Part shown: piece after piece, positions 1 to 7,606 of the stretch
Position numbering within the stretch: the stretch's first letter is position 1
Layout of the letters: each line of letters opens with the position of its first letter
Assembly: GCA_050747825.1 (NCBI GenBank)
Contig: JBOGJG010000007.1
Span: forward strand, 1 to 39,751
Direction of reading: 5' to 3'
Source: JBOGJG01 sp050747825
GTDB lineage: Bacteria > Acidobacteriota > UBA6911 > RPQK01 > JBOGJG01
Length of the DNA: 39,751 nt
Position numbers and translations under genes: made by a program
Notes under the pieces: generated by a model
The model's input: the letters and a program-made list of their open reading frames with translations, nothing else
What the model was told of the DNA's origin: nothing
Database searches by the model: none

Positions 1-18
1 TCCCCTGGCGCCCTTTGG

Positions 19-122
19 GTTAGGGGCGGCGAGGACCCGTCTGCGGCGTTGCGGCTCCTGGACGATGCAAGGGCATCGCCGGCGTCGCCGGGCCTTGCAT
101 CCGAGCCCTCGGCGCCCCTAAC
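19..122. repeat. Nested inverted-repeat element
   Basis: An outer pair of 16-bp arms (19-34 and 107-122, one mismatch) encloses an inner perfect 9-bp pair (64-72 GATGCAAGG and 93-101 CCTTGCATC), with a GC-rich centre holding the self-complementary CGCCGGCG. As DNA or RNA it could form a two-stage stem-loop about 100 nt long. No open frame here looks like a gene. It may be an intergenic palindromic repeat or a structured RNA, and nothing in the window decides between them. Confidence 0.55.
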
Positions 123-298
123 ACGACCCCTCAGGACTTTTACCACAGGCGGCTAAGCTGCGTGAGGCCCCCATCCCTCCGAATCGACGACAGGTTCTCC
201 TCGCCCGTGGCGGAGAGGTCGAGCAGCACCATGCGGCCGCTCACTCGCTGCTCTCCATGCGTTTGAGTACGTTGACGCGCAGCAGGTGGATCGAAGCA

Positions 299-1453
299 CT
301 AGAGCCTGAAGACCTTATGCTGCCGGATCGCTTCTTCTCCCTGCACTCCGACCCACATGGCATTGTAGGCAATGCGCCAGTCCGGATAGGGCAATGCGTC
401 GCCGTGAACCGCCCTCACGAAGTGCTCATACTGGATCCTGGTGCCGTCGCCTCCCTGGGGAAGTTCGACGACCTCTTCCGAATCTTTTATTTCGGGCGCT
501 GCCAGACTATTTGAAACATCCCCCCTTTGAATCGTGACGCGACCGCCGCCGACCAGCATTTGGCCTGCGTCTCCCATGATCAGCCAGGGAGCGCCGTAGC
601 CCCGGCAGTAAAGAGACATCCCGTAAGTCGCTTTGGCGCCATTGGCGTACTCGAGCAGGAGGCCGGCATGATCGATCGTCTTCCGGTCCATCCAGACATT
701 GTGGCCCCCAAAAGCGGACAGCATTACAGGCTTGGCGTTCATCCACCAGTTGATGAGATCCAGCCGGTGGATCGAGTACTCGAGTAGCATGCCTCCAGTG
801 GTGTCCTGGAAATAGCGCCAGTTCCTGGTCCGCTCGATAACCGGGTCTTCGTAAAGCTGCCGGATGTCCTGGCGAAAATCGGAGATCCAGGCATACCGAA
901 TGTTGCCGATCGAGCCCCCCTGCACCAGCTCGTTCACCTTCACGTAAGTGGGAGTGTGCCGCAACTGCATCCCGTATTGAAGAACGGGCTCGGATCCTTT
1001 AGCCACCGCCACCACCTCATCGCATTCGGCCATACTCAGTCCCATTGGCTTCTCGCACAGTACGTGCTTGTTGGACTTCAATGACTCAATGGTCATCTCT
1101 TTATGCAGGTAGTTGGGCGTGACAATGGCCACCGCATCCACGTCGGGTTGAGCCAGCAGATCCAGGTAATTTAAGAATGTTTTAGGCTCTGGACCTTTTA
1201 CCTGCTCGACCCCGTTTTGCAGGTGCTCGGGTACGATGTCGCACAGTGCCGTGATTTCACAGCTTTCGACCTGGTTGAGAGCGGTGATGTGGTGTCTGGC
1301 GCGATTTCCGATGCCGATGATCCCCCAGCGAATCTTTTGCCCCGGGTTCGGCCCCGCAAAAGCCAGCCCCGAACCTTTCAATACAGACAGTCCGCCCGCC
1401 GCCTTAGCGGTTGTTCCCAGAAAATTTCTTCGTGTCCAGTTTGATTTGCTCAT
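299..1453 (-). CDS. Gfo/Idh/MocA family oxidoreductase, Tat-exported
   Basis: This is an NAD(P)-dependent sugar oxidoreductase of the Gfo/Idh/MocA family, 384 aa, a normal length. A twin-arginine leader is visible at the N-terminus (RR at residues 8-9, then FLGTTAKAAGG), so the folded, cofactor-loaded enzyme is probably exported. The Rossmann glycine motif GIIGIGNRA lies at about 44-52 and the family EKP motif at 134-136; the C-terminal half is the alpha/beta substrate domain. The ATG at 1453 is supported by a GGAGAA ribosome-binding site six bases upstream. It lies downstream of the DUF1080/isomerase pair on the same strand but is separated by a terminator-like hairpin and about 200 bp, so it may have its own promoter. 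Members of this family oxidise sugars at C3 or act as NAD-dependent glycosidases (GH109); the substrate here cannot be read from sequence. Confidence 0.9.
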   Translation of the reverse strand: MSKSNWTRRNFLGTTAKAAGGLSVLKGSGLAFAGPNPGQKIRWGIIGIGNRARHHITALNQVESCEITALCDIVPEHLQNGVEQVKGPEPKTFLNYLDLLAQPDVDAVAIVTPNYLHKEMTIESLKSNKHVLCEKPMGLSMAECDEVVAVAKGSEPVLQYGMQLRHTPTYVKVNELVQGGSIGNIRYAWISDFRQDIRQLYEDPVIERTRNWRYFQDTTGGMLLEYSIHRLDLINWWMNAKPVMLSAFGGHNVWMDRKTIDHAGLLLEYANGAKATYGMSLYCRGYGAPWLIMGDAGQMLVGGGRVTIQRGDVSNSLAAPEIKDSEEVVELPQGGDGTRIQYEHFVRAVHGDALPYPDWRIAYNAMWVGVQGEEAIRQHKVFRL

Positions 1454-1627
1454 CGGTTTTCTCCATTTTCGGCGATTAGATTGCGAAGCTTTATCTTAGC
1501 TCACCAGTTTAACCGAAGCGACAGGGCTCTCAGGCGATTGGGAGTCCAACACCGCCCGGCGCCGGAGCCGGTGATCTTCCCGAAAGGTCGGCTGGCCGAG
1601 GACGGCAGAAAAAACACTCATCCAGAA

Positions 1628-1659
1628 AGCCGCGAAAAGTTCGCGCGTTTTTCGCGGCT
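1628..1659 (-). terminator. Rho-independent terminator-like hairpin
   Basis: A perfect 11-bp inverted repeat (arms 1628-1638 and 1649-1659, loop 10 nt) starts at the stop codon of the DUF1080 gene. On the minus strand the second arm is followed by a short pyrimidine run (TTCT). It probably ends the isomerase-DUF1080 transcript before the Gfo/Idh/MocA gene. The U-tract is short, so it could instead be an mRNA-stabilising stem. Confidence 0.6.
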
Positions 1660-2377
1660 AAAATTCCCTAATCCAAAGATTGCGAAAGTCGATCGGGTCG
1701 CCGTGGTTCTGCAGAGCAATGGGCCCGGCCTCGGGCACGCCCGGCAATTGGGCCTGATCAAGGACAGTCTCGCCGTTGAGAACGACTGTAACGCGATCTC
1801 CACGCATGGTAATCACAAAACGATTCCACTCGCCGGCTGGGTGATCCGCTCTGAGGCTGGGCATCAGGCTCCGGCGAACTTCCACAGGAAGCGAGGCATC
1901 TTTGTGTAAGGAATTAATATCGCCGCTGCCCATGGGCTGGGACCAGATGTTCACCTGAAATCGAGGATCTCCGCGCAGGTAGATTCCGCTATCGCCCGCA
2001 TGCTCGATCTCGTGCTTGACCACCTCACCGTTCTGGTCGCGCTTGATCAGACCGTCCGTTGTAAAGGCGTTCATCGGCATACGAACCGGCTTGCCGGTGA
2101 GCCGCCAGTCCACCATAAGGGTGAAATCCCGGTACGATTTTTCACTCCAAAGGTTATAGTCTGCGCCGCGTTCCCGGGGCGGCTGATCTTCACGCAGGCG
2201 CACGACACCGCTATCGGTGATCTCCCACCGGTCTTCCAGGTCCTTGTGCCACTTCCAGCCTTGAAAAGAGGCGCCAGCAGAGATCGAAGTGAAACCTTCG
2301 GGTAAGTCTTCGGCAGGCGCAACTGATGTGAGGGCGACAAGCGTACTTAAAAGAATGAAAACGGCCTTTGTTATCAT
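1658..2377 (-). CDS. DUF1080 (3-keto-disaccharide hydrolase-like) secreted protein
   Basis: A 239-aa protein with a Sec-type signal peptide (MITKAVFILLSTLVALTSVAPA) followed by one DUF1080 domain, a concanavalin-like beta-sandwich. Typical family signatures are visible: an early FQGWKW segment, ETGIYL-like DSGIYLRGDPRFQVNIW in the middle, EWNRFVITMRGDRVTVVLNG, and a terminal IDFRNLWIREF. Characterised relatives cleave glycosides oxidised to the 3-keto form. The start overlaps the stop of the upstream isomerase gene by four bases (ATGA), so translation is coupled. Together with the neighbouring Gfo/Idh/MocA oxidoreductase it suggests an oxidise-then-cleave glycoside pathway in the periplasm. 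Domain assignment is firm; the reaction is inferred. Confidence 0.87.
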   Translation of the reverse strand: MITKAVFILLSTLVALTSVAPAEDLPEGFTSISAGASFQGWKWHKDLEDRWEITDSGVVRLREDQPPRERGADYNLWSEKSYRDFTLMVDWRLTGKPVRMPMNAFTTDGLIKRDQNGEVVKHEIEHAGDSGIYLRGDPRFQVNIWSQPMGSGDINSLHKDASLPVEVRRSLMPSLRADHPAGEWNRFVITMRGDRVTVVLNGETVLDQAQLPGVPEAGPIALQNHGDPIDFRNLWIREF

Positions 2378-3312
2378 GCGCTAACCTCCAGAGCCAGCGG
2401 CATCCGGCAGTGTCTTTCGATGAACTTGATGTTGCGGGTCGTCGCTTCGACCATCTGGTTTCGATCGAAATGCTGCGATTCGAAAATGTACCAGCCTTCG
2501 TAGCCGATTCCGTTAAAGGCCCGAAAAGCTGCCGGCCAATCGATCGGGCCCGCTTCCTCGATCAACTTGCTCCCATTCTTAACATGAACCTGGCAGATTC
2601 GCTCTTTGCCCAGGAGGGAAATCCCGGGAATCGCCTGATCTCCATGCCCGTAATGGGCCATATTGTGGAGATCGTAATAGACCTGAACATTCGGGCGATC
2701 GATGAGATCGACCAGTTTCTTGTTGTCGGCCGGGCTCAAAGAGTTTTCCAGCCCCAGGACGATGCCGGCGGCGGCCGCCTTGGGTGCCGCCTTCTGATGG
2801 AGTTCCACAACCGGACCATAGGAGGACTCCTGGTCCATTTCGGGGGCCTTGTCCCGGAAGAAAGCGACCAGGACTACGCTGGCTCCCAGGAGTTCGGCCG
2901 CCCGAATGGATTGTAGAAGGTTGATCTCGGCCACCGGGGATCGCAGAATCGAAACGCCCTGATCCCAGATGCCGGCCACAGAAGGAACGATCATGCCCCA
3001 GCGATTGGCCTCTTTCTTGTAGCGGCGTACGGCATTCAAATCCCGGAGACTGGGTTGACCTGCCGCAACCTGTAATTCGACCCCCAGAAGTCCGGGGATC
3101 TGTCGCGCCGCCTGGAAGACCTCAAAATCGCCGACCATCTTCATGCTGGCGGCTCGATGGCCTATCTTGAGAGGGACCCGCAGCTCATTTTCTGGCGGCG
3201 TCTCTGCAGGCAGGCTGGCACGTCCCGCCGCCGGCGAGATACCGGCGGTCAGCATGCTGCCGCCCGTGGCTTTGACAAATTCACGTCTTGAAAGCGTACT
3301 CCATTTTTTCAC
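2374..3312 (-). CDS. Tat-exported sugar phosphate isomerase/epimerase-like TIM barrel
   Basis: A TIM-barrel protein of the AP-endonuclease-2/xylose-isomerase-like superfamily (hydroxypyruvate isomerase-like). I place the start at the GTG at 3312 (312 aa), which gives a twin-arginine leader SRREFVKATGG. The frame stays open to 3519, but that extension is low-complexity and would run through the divergent toxin-antitoxin promoter. Metal-ligand positions are recognisable in order: GLENS (Glu), YYDLHN (Asp/His), CQVHVKNG (His) and YIFESQ (Glu). It is the first gene of a translationally coupled pair with the DUF1080 gene. Export, plus the company of an oxidoreductase and a DUF1080 protein, suggests it acts on free oxidised or keto sugars rather than on phosphates. 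A weak promoter (TTGAAG and CAGAAT, 18 bp apart) may precede the GTG. Confidence 0.82.
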   Translation of the reverse strand: MKKWSTLSRREFVKATGGSMLTAGISPAAGRASLPAETPPENELRVPLKIGHRAASMKMVGDFEVFQAARQIPGLLGVELQVAAGQPSLRDLNAVRRYKKEANRWGMIVPSVAGIWDQGVSILRSPVAEINLLQSIRAAELLGASVVLVAFFRDKAPEMDQESSYGPVVELHQKAAPKAAAAGIVLGLENSLSPADNKKLVDLIDRPNVQVYYDLHNMAHYGHGDQAIPGISLLGKERICQVHVKNGSKLIEEAGPIDWPAAFRAFNGIGYEGWYIFESQHFDRNQMVEATTRNIKFIERHCRMPLALEVSA

Positions 3313-3482
3313 TTTCTTTAAATTCTGGCAGATTAATACTCCCCGCTTCAAGCGGGAGGCGCGATCGAGCTGTTCATCCGGCTGCCCGAGCCCCGCAGGA
3401 TGGCGGCCTTTTCCGTAGGTCCGGAAGGCTGAGTACAGCCGGCGAAGGAATGAATGCCCCCGAAGCCCGTAGAGAACCGAGC

Positions 3483-3521
3483 TTGATGAAAAAAAGCCAT
3501 GATGGTATATTGCCATCATGG
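3483..3521 (+). promoter_or_regulatory. Toxin-antitoxin promoter, operator and leaderless start
   Basis: A sigma-70-type promoter is readable: -35 TTGATG (3483-3488), 17-bp spacer, -10 TATATT (3506-3511). The -10 is flanked by two copies of the palindromic half-site CCATNATGG (3497-3505 and 3513-3521), which together also form a larger 9-bp inverted repeat. The right copy contains the ATG of the antitoxin (3518). Transcription should start within a base or two of 3518, giving an mRNA with essentially no leader. This fits autorepression by the ribbon-helix-helix antitoxin. Confidence 0.75.
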
Positions 3522-3772
3522 TAAAAACTCAGATCCAGGTTCCCGATCAACTTTATCGGGAGGCGAAGCGAATCGCTCGCGAACGGGAAATTTCTTTCGC
3601 AGAGGTCGTGCGTCGCGGGCTGGAAGCCATTGTTCGAACTTACCCTTGCCTGCCGCAGGAGGGTAAATATTGGCGTCCACCCGCTCCTCGTGACCTGGGA
3701 TGGAAAGGCCTGGACCACGCGCGGGTGAAAGCGGCCGCCCTGGAGGATCAGGAATTGAAGGGGAGGGTCTGA
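3518..3772 (+). CDS. Ribbon-helix-helix antitoxin (VapB/CopG-like)
   Basis: An 84-aa protein whose first 45 residues match the ribbon-helix-helix DNA-binding fold: a short basic strand (MVKTQIQVPDQLY), then two helices (REAKRIARE and SFAEVVRRGLEAIV). The C-terminal tail is rich in Trp, Pro and charge, as expected for a toxin-binding segment. It should dimerise, bind the paired CCATNATGG sites over its own promoter, and neutralise the PIN toxin next to it. There is no ribosome-binding site; the start lies at the expected transcription start. The toxin begins four bases after the stop. Confidence 0.85.
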   Translation: MVKTQIQVPDQLYREAKRIAREREISFAEVVRRGLEAIVRTYPCLPQEGKYWRPPAPRDLGWKGLDHARVKAAALEDQELKGRV

Positions 3773-3776
3773 AAGC

Positions 3777-4214
3777 TTGCTCTCCATAGATGCGAATTTA
3801 TTACTGTACGCTTTCAACGCGGCGTCACCCTGGCATCGATCGGCCGCAGCTTTTCTATCGGATCTCCATTCCAGAGATGATGTCCTGATTTCCGAACTGG
3901 TTCTGGTCGAGTTTTACACGCTTTTGCGCAATCCGCAGGTCGTCGAGCGTCCCTTACCTTCGTCGGAAGCAGTGAAGGTGATTTCCACTTATCGGCGTCA
4001 CCCTCGTTGGCGATTGGAAGGATTCGCACCCGACAGTCTTGGGCTGCATGAGGCTCTGTGGGCGTCGGCGCGGGGGACGCGTTTTGCCCGAAGACGCATT
4101 TACGATGCCAGACTGGCACTGACTCTGATCCAGCAAGGTGTAACGGAGTTTGCCACCGCCAACGTAAAAGATTTCGAAGGATTCCGACTCAGTCGGGTCT
4201 GGAATCCTCTGTAA
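3777..4214 (+). CDS. PIN-domain ribonuclease toxin (VapC family)
   Basis: A 145-aa PIN-domain protein, normal VapC length. The acidic Mg-binding residues expected of the fold are visible: Asp5 in SIDANLLL, Glu45 in LVLVEF, Asp110 in RIYDARLAL and Asp132 in TANVKDF. VapC toxins cleave tRNA or rRNA and are held inactive by the co-transcribed antitoxin. The start codon is TTG at 3777, supported by GGGAGG (3761-3766) inside the antitoxin gene. It ends 129 bp before a convergent gene, in a stretch where I see no clear terminator. Confidence 0.87.
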   Translation: MLSIDANLLLYAFNAASPWHRSAAAFLSDLHSRDDVLISELVLVEFYTLLRNPQVVERPLPSSEAVKVISTYRRHPRWRLEGFAPDSLGLHEALWASARGTRFARRRIYDARLALTLIQQGVTEFATANVKDFEGFRLSRVWNPL

Positions 4215-4343
4215 TGGTCTGAGAGGTACATCGCTCTGACGCCAGCCGACCCGTAAGCAGGAGAGCGGCCTTCAGCGGGACGTCAGTCGCTGGAGGGTAA
4301 AGATCAGGAACGCGGCTAGATGATTTAATTTACCAGGGTTCTA

Positions 4344-6050
4344 TTACCGTGTGAGGCGGAGGATGAGTAGGGCGTCGTTTTCCAGAGGAGAAGAACAGCT
4401 TAAAACGCCATCCGCCCCGATTTTCTGACTTTCGGAGTACTGATTGGCAGCGGGATCGAACCACTGCGCGCGGTATTGCAGCCGCAGGGGGTTGTACAAA
4501 CGTATGCTCGTCTTTACCGGCGTATAAACCAGGATCTCTTTGAAATCATCGGTCCGAAGAACCGAGATGAAATGGTTGAAAACCTCGTCCCCGGGCTGAT
4601 CGGCTAAAAGCTCCTGCCCGGGCTTCAGCTTCCACCATTCGAATCTCTGCATGAATTCAGACAAATAGCCGATCTGTGCCCCACCGGCCAGTTCGAGGCT
4701 CTCTCGCCAGGTGCCGGCCCAGGGAGCATCCCGGTGGTTTAGAATCTTTTCCCCTTCACGCCGCCAGGACCAGAGGCCATTGGCGCCGTAGGAGATACCA
4801 GAAGGGGGAGCCGCGAAAACACTCCAATAGGAGGCGTTTCGAACGTCCTGAGGCGTGGTGTCGGCATGGACTTGCTCGTAAATTGGTTCCAAATTGATGA
4901 TGGGCCTGGGCGGCAGCTGGTCCCACTGTTCGGAGACCGGGCCTTTGTTGATCCAGTTTACAGTGCGCTCCTGACTGCTGTGGCTGGATTGATATCCGAC
5001 AATGTCGAGCCACGGCTCGCCGGCGTAGGCGGCTCCGATCCAGGAGCGGCCGTGGGGGTGCTGTGCCACCAGTCCGGGATGCTCCTCGCCGAAAACACCG
5101 CGCCCGATTACCTTCCAGCGCTGCTCGTATTCATCGATGTAGCGCCCGTCACCTCCTAAAAACCAGACCACCTGATTGCCTCCGTATCGGGCCACCAGGT
5201 AACGCGCCAGCAGGACCGCCTCCTGGTCGGGCAGGTAGTAGCCCGGGCTCAGGTGCCGTCCCTGGCCGGACGGAAGCGCCCAGAGCAGCACCGGGGCCGC
5301 GACCAGGCCATATTCATTGATCAGATCTATTTTTCGATCCAACCGCTGAAAGAACTCCGGATCGATTTGAATTCGTCCACTCCCCTGGAAGGCCACCCGG
5401 CCCTGGCGATCGGCGTCGCCACCCCTCCATTGGGTGGTCACAAATTGAATGACGTTGTAGTTTTTGCCGGCCCGATCCTGAAGGTAGGTCCGCCATTCTG
5501 CGTCCGTCGCCTTCAGCGGCCCGTTCCAGGCCGTGCAAGCCGTCCAGAAAAAGGGCGTGCCGTCCGCATGAGCCAGATGATAGCCTCCCCAGGGCCGGAT
5601 GACGGCTCCCCGGGTGTAAATATCGTGTTTGCTGTCGTGGGAGACGACCTCAAAACGGCCTTCTCGTTCGTGCAGACCCGAATTGGAATCATCAGAACAT
5701 TGGGTCGTGTAAGTCCAGATCCCCCGTTCGTCCGGTGCAAATCGCACTTTCCAGCTTCGGCCCCCATCCCAAAACCCCTGGATTTTTTGGACTCGCCCGC
5801 TCGGAGATGTAAAAGAAACTTCAAAGCGATTGACGTCGTAAAGGGGATTTTCATAGGACCGGTCGCTTTGGAAACTCGCTTCGAATTTCATCCAGACGCC
5901 GACCGGATCCGCGGCATTTCCTGAACCAAGCACTAGCAGCGCAAAGATGAATGTTGCCAAGGTGCTGGCGACGCTAAAATGCCGCTTCCCGCCATGGCCG
6001 GTCCGGCTGCCAGTGCTCAAGGGCATTACACGAGCGACTTTGTTTTCCAT
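4344..6050 (-). CDS. DUF5060/DUF4038 glycoside hydrolase-like secreted protein
   Basis: A 568-aa exported protein with a hydrophobic leader around residues 25-47. Residues 50-135 resemble the DUF5060 beta-sandwich (GVWMKFEASF, DVNRFEVSFTSPSG, GIWTYTT). Residues 150-450 form a TIM barrel of the DUF4038/apiosidase-like type (GH140 relatives), starting at HADGTPFFWTACTAW. Asp301 in GGDGRY and Glu388 in NLEPIYE are in the right regions to be the catalytic acids, by analogy. A small C-terminal beta-domain ends in LENDALLILRLTR. Relatives remove apiose or other side-chain sugars from plant pectin; the substrate here is unknown. The upstream TACAAT box lies 10 bp from the ATG and no ribosome-binding site is evident; a second ATG at 6026 is possible. 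Confidence 0.8.
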   Translation of the reverse strand: MENKVARVMPLSTGSRTGHGGKRHFSVASTLATFIFALLVLGSGNAADPVGVWMKFEASFQSDRSYENPLYDVNRFEVSFTSPSGRVQKIQGFWDGGRSWKVRFAPDERGIWTYTTQCSDDSNSGLHEREGRFEVVSHDSKHDIYTRGAVIRPWGGYHLAHADGTPFFWTACTAWNGPLKATDAEWRTYLQDRAGKNYNVIQFVTTQWRGGDADRQGRVAFQGSGRIQIDPEFFQRLDRKIDLINEYGLVAAPVLLWALPSGQGRHLSPGYYLPDQEAVLLARYLVARYGGNQVVWFLGGDGRYIDEYEQRWKVIGRGVFGEEHPGLVAQHPHGRSWIGAAYAGEPWLDIVGYQSSHSSQERTVNWINKGPVSEQWDQLPPRPIINLEPIYEQVHADTTPQDVRNASYWSVFAAPPSGISYGANGLWSWRREGEKILNHRDAPWAGTWRESLELAGGAQIGYLSEFMQRFEWWKLKPGQELLADQPGDEVFNHFISVLRTDDFKEILVYTPVKTSIRLYNPLRLQYRAQWFDPAANQYSESQKIGADGVLSCSSPLENDALLILRLTR

Positions 6051-6100
6051 TTCAGAAGGTATTGTAAAGCAAGTGCGAGTGAATCAGGAGGGGTCCCACG

Positions 6101-6225
6101 GCTGACCACTGACCCCGGCTCGCTACGCTCGCCTCCTGACCACTGACCGGCTCAGCCGGTCAGTGGTCAGCGGCCGGCATCAGCCGGTCAGCGGCGCGCG
6201 GTAAAGCCACCGCCCTTGACGGTGG
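6101..6225 (-). repeat. Intergenic palindromic repeat, copy 1
   Basis: A composite repeat just beyond the 3' end of the minus-strand PIN toxin. It holds a hairpin at 6207-6225 (CCACCG / CGGTGG, loop 7), a 30-bp block (6185-6214) that recurs exactly, reverse-complemented, at 12354-12383, and a near-perfect palindrome with 17-bp arms around one base (6136-6152 and 6154-6170). The words CTGACCACTGACC recur within it. Both copies sit immediately downstream of a gene in the same relative orientation, so the proximal hairpin may work as a terminator. Confidence 0.75.
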
Positions 6226-6230
6226 TTCGT

Positions 6231-6632
6231 TTACTCAGCCAGAGCTACCACTCCGGATTTGCGGATAGCCCCGTCCGAGGTCAGCAGGTGAAGCCCGTGG
6301 CAGCGGGCGGTGGCTGCGATGAGCTGATCGGCCGGATCTCGGGGAAAGGATGGGCCCAGCCGCGTGCTTTCTACCGCTATCCTGGCTGTGATGGGAAGAA
6401 TCTCCAGTTGGGGATGATCTTCCAAATCGGCAAGCCACTCATCTACAGACAACCGCGGCGACAGGCGTTTCAGTTCGACCAGCTTCGCTACCTCCCAGAG
6501 ACTGATGATGCTGCACGAAACGCTGCCCTGCTCTTCCAGGGCAGTGTCAATCAGTGTAAAGGCCCCCGAGGCAATCGAAGGATCGTCCAGGTCCCAATGA
6601 ACCAGAACATGAGTGTCCAGGAGAAGCCTCAT
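6231..6632 (-). CDS. PIN-domain ribonuclease toxin (VapC family)
   Basis: A 133-aa PIN-domain protein. The acidic cluster is clear: Asp6 in LLLDTHVLVH, Glu47 in SLWEVAKL, Asp99/Asp102 in FPRDPADQLIAATA and Asp120 in LLTSDGAI. This variant, with a DTH start and RDPADQLIAATA, is the kind usually paired with Phd-type antitoxins, which matches the gene directly upstream. The start overlaps the antitoxin stop by four bases (ATGA), so synthesis is coupled. The proteins at 3777 and here are only distantly similar, so they are independent acquisitions rather than a duplication. The 3' end runs into a palindromic repeat. Confidence 0.9.
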   Translation of the reverse strand: MRLLLDTHVLVHWDLDDPSIASGAFTLIDTALEEQGSVSCSIISLWEVAKLVELKRLSPRLSVDEWLADLEDHPQLEILPITARIAVESTRLGPSFPRDPADQLIAATARCHGLHLLTSDGAIRKSGVVALAE

Positions 6633-6868
6633 TCTTTAAGAGATTCCCAATCGTCTTCGAAAGTAACGTTTACGATATCGCCTCTGATTTCCACCAGTCC
6701 TTTATGAAGGCCGCGAAGTGGTTTAGCCTTTTTATCCGCCACGGGCCCGACTTTAGCTACGGGTTCTCCATGCTTGGTGATAATGTACTCTTCCCCTTTC
6801 TCTTTCACCCGATCCAGAAGCTGGAGGCAACGACTCTTGAATTCACTGGCGCCATAAGTTTTTGCCAT
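6629..6868 (-). CDS. Phd/YefM-type antitoxin
   Basis: A 79-aa antitoxin of the Phd/YefM family. The N-terminal DNA-binding and dimerisation part is typical (GASEFKSRCLQLLDRVKEKG, then EYIITKHGEPVAKVGP), followed by a short acidic, toxin-binding tail ending WESLKE. It should repress its own promoter and neutralise the PIN toxin that overlaps its stop codon. No ribosome-binding site precedes the ATG. The -10 box lies eight bases upstream, so the mRNA has at most a very short leader. Confidence 0.9.
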   Translation of the reverse strand: MAKTYGASEFKSRCLQLLDRVKEKGEEYIITKHGEPVAKVGPVADKKAKPLRGLHKGLVEIRGDIVNVTFEDDWESLKE

Positions 6869-6876
6869 ATACTTGG

Positions 6877-6914
6877 ATTTTAGGATTAACCTGTTGACCA
6901 GTCAAGTAGTCAAC
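6877..6914 (-). promoter_or_regulatory. Promoter and operator of the Phd/PIN pair
   Basis: Read on the minus strand: -35 TTGACT (6900-6905), 17-bp spacer, -10 TAAAAT (6877-6882), then eight bases to the ATG at 6868. An inverted repeat GTTGAC / GTCAAC (6893-6898 and 6909-6914, 10 bp apart) straddles the -35 box and is the likely operator for antitoxin autorepression. The remaining 6915-7014 interval towards yajQ shows nothing else I can name. Confidence 0.7.
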
Positions 6915-7051
6915 ATAACCTGGAGAGTCCATCCCGGGTCGCCTTCGCGCATCGGGTCCGTCTGGCCGCAACAATGGTCAACCTATTTCGGAGACACTAC
7001 AGGAGACACCACACTAGAATAGAATAGAAATTCGAACAGTGAAGAGGACAA

Positions 7052-7549
7052 ATGGCAAAAACGAATTCATTTGATATCGTTTCGCACACGGACCTCAACG
7101 AGGTGAGAAATGCAGTGCACCAGACCATGAAGGAAGTCCGGCAGCGCTTTGACTTTAAAGGCAGCCTCAGCCAGGTGCAATTGGAGGGGACGAGTCTGAT
7201 CCTTGTCTCCGACGACGATTACAGACTGAAGAGTCTCAGAGATGTCCTGGAGCAGAAGCTAGTGCGCAGAGGCGTCTCTTTAAAAGCTCTCTCTTATGGA
7301 AGAGAGGAATCGGCCAGCGGTGGCAACCTGCGCCAGGAAGTGAGCATTCAGCAGGGCATTCCCATTGAAAAGGCGAAGGATGTTTCTAAATTCATTCGCG
7401 ATACGAAGCTGAAAGCCCAGGCCTCAATTCAGGGCGATGCGGTGCGCGTTGCCAGCAGAGACCGGGACACGTTGCAGGAGATCATCCGCCTTCTTCGTCA
7501 GGAAGACTTCGGTATCGATGTGCAGTTCACCAATTATCGAAGCCAGTGA
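7052..7549 (+). CDS. yajQ: YajQ family nucleotide-binding protein
   Basis: A 165-aa protein, full length for the YajQ (UPF0234) family. The hallmark start SFDIVSHTDLNEVRNAVHQ, the RFDFKGS segment, the central IQQGIPIEKAKDVSKFIRD and the C-terminal DFGIDVQFTNYRSQ are all present. It folds as two RNP-like domains; relatives bind c-di-GMP and influence gene regulation, and the cytoplasm is its site. ATG 7052 has a strong ribosome-binding site (GAAGAGG, 7041-7047). Overlapping TAGAAT boxes at 7015-7025 are likely -10 elements, without a good -35. It is divergent from the Phd/PIN pair. Confidence 0.95.
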   Translation: MAKTNSFDIVSHTDLNEVRNAVHQTMKEVRQRFDFKGSLSQVQLEGTSLILVSDDDYRLKSLRDVLEQKLVRRGVSLKALSYGREESASGGNLRQEVSIQQGIPIEKAKDVSKFIRDTKLKAQASIQGDAVRVASRDRDTLQEIIRLLRQEDFGIDVQFTNYRSQ

Positions 7550-7560
7550 CGAGCTTCTGG

Positions 7561-7587
7561 AAATGGAACCGCTGATGGACTCCATTT
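7561..7587 (+). terminator. Possible yajQ terminator
   Basis: Seven-base arms AAATGGA (7561-7567) and TCCATTT (7581-7587) followed by one more T and an A-rich stretch, just after the yajQ stop. The stem is AT-rich and the T-run only four long, so this is a weak candidate. Confidence 0.3.
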
Positions 7588-7606
7588 TGAAAATTACTAT
7601 CGCGCC

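Noticed and set aside
1..153. 51-codon frame open from the window edge
   Set aside because: It lies on the nested palindrome and has no protein-like features; it is open by composition.
3313..3519. 69-residue N-terminal extension of the TIM-barrel isomerase
   Set aside because: It would bury the Tat leader inside the protein and run through the toxin-antitoxin promoter; the GTG at 3312 is preferred.
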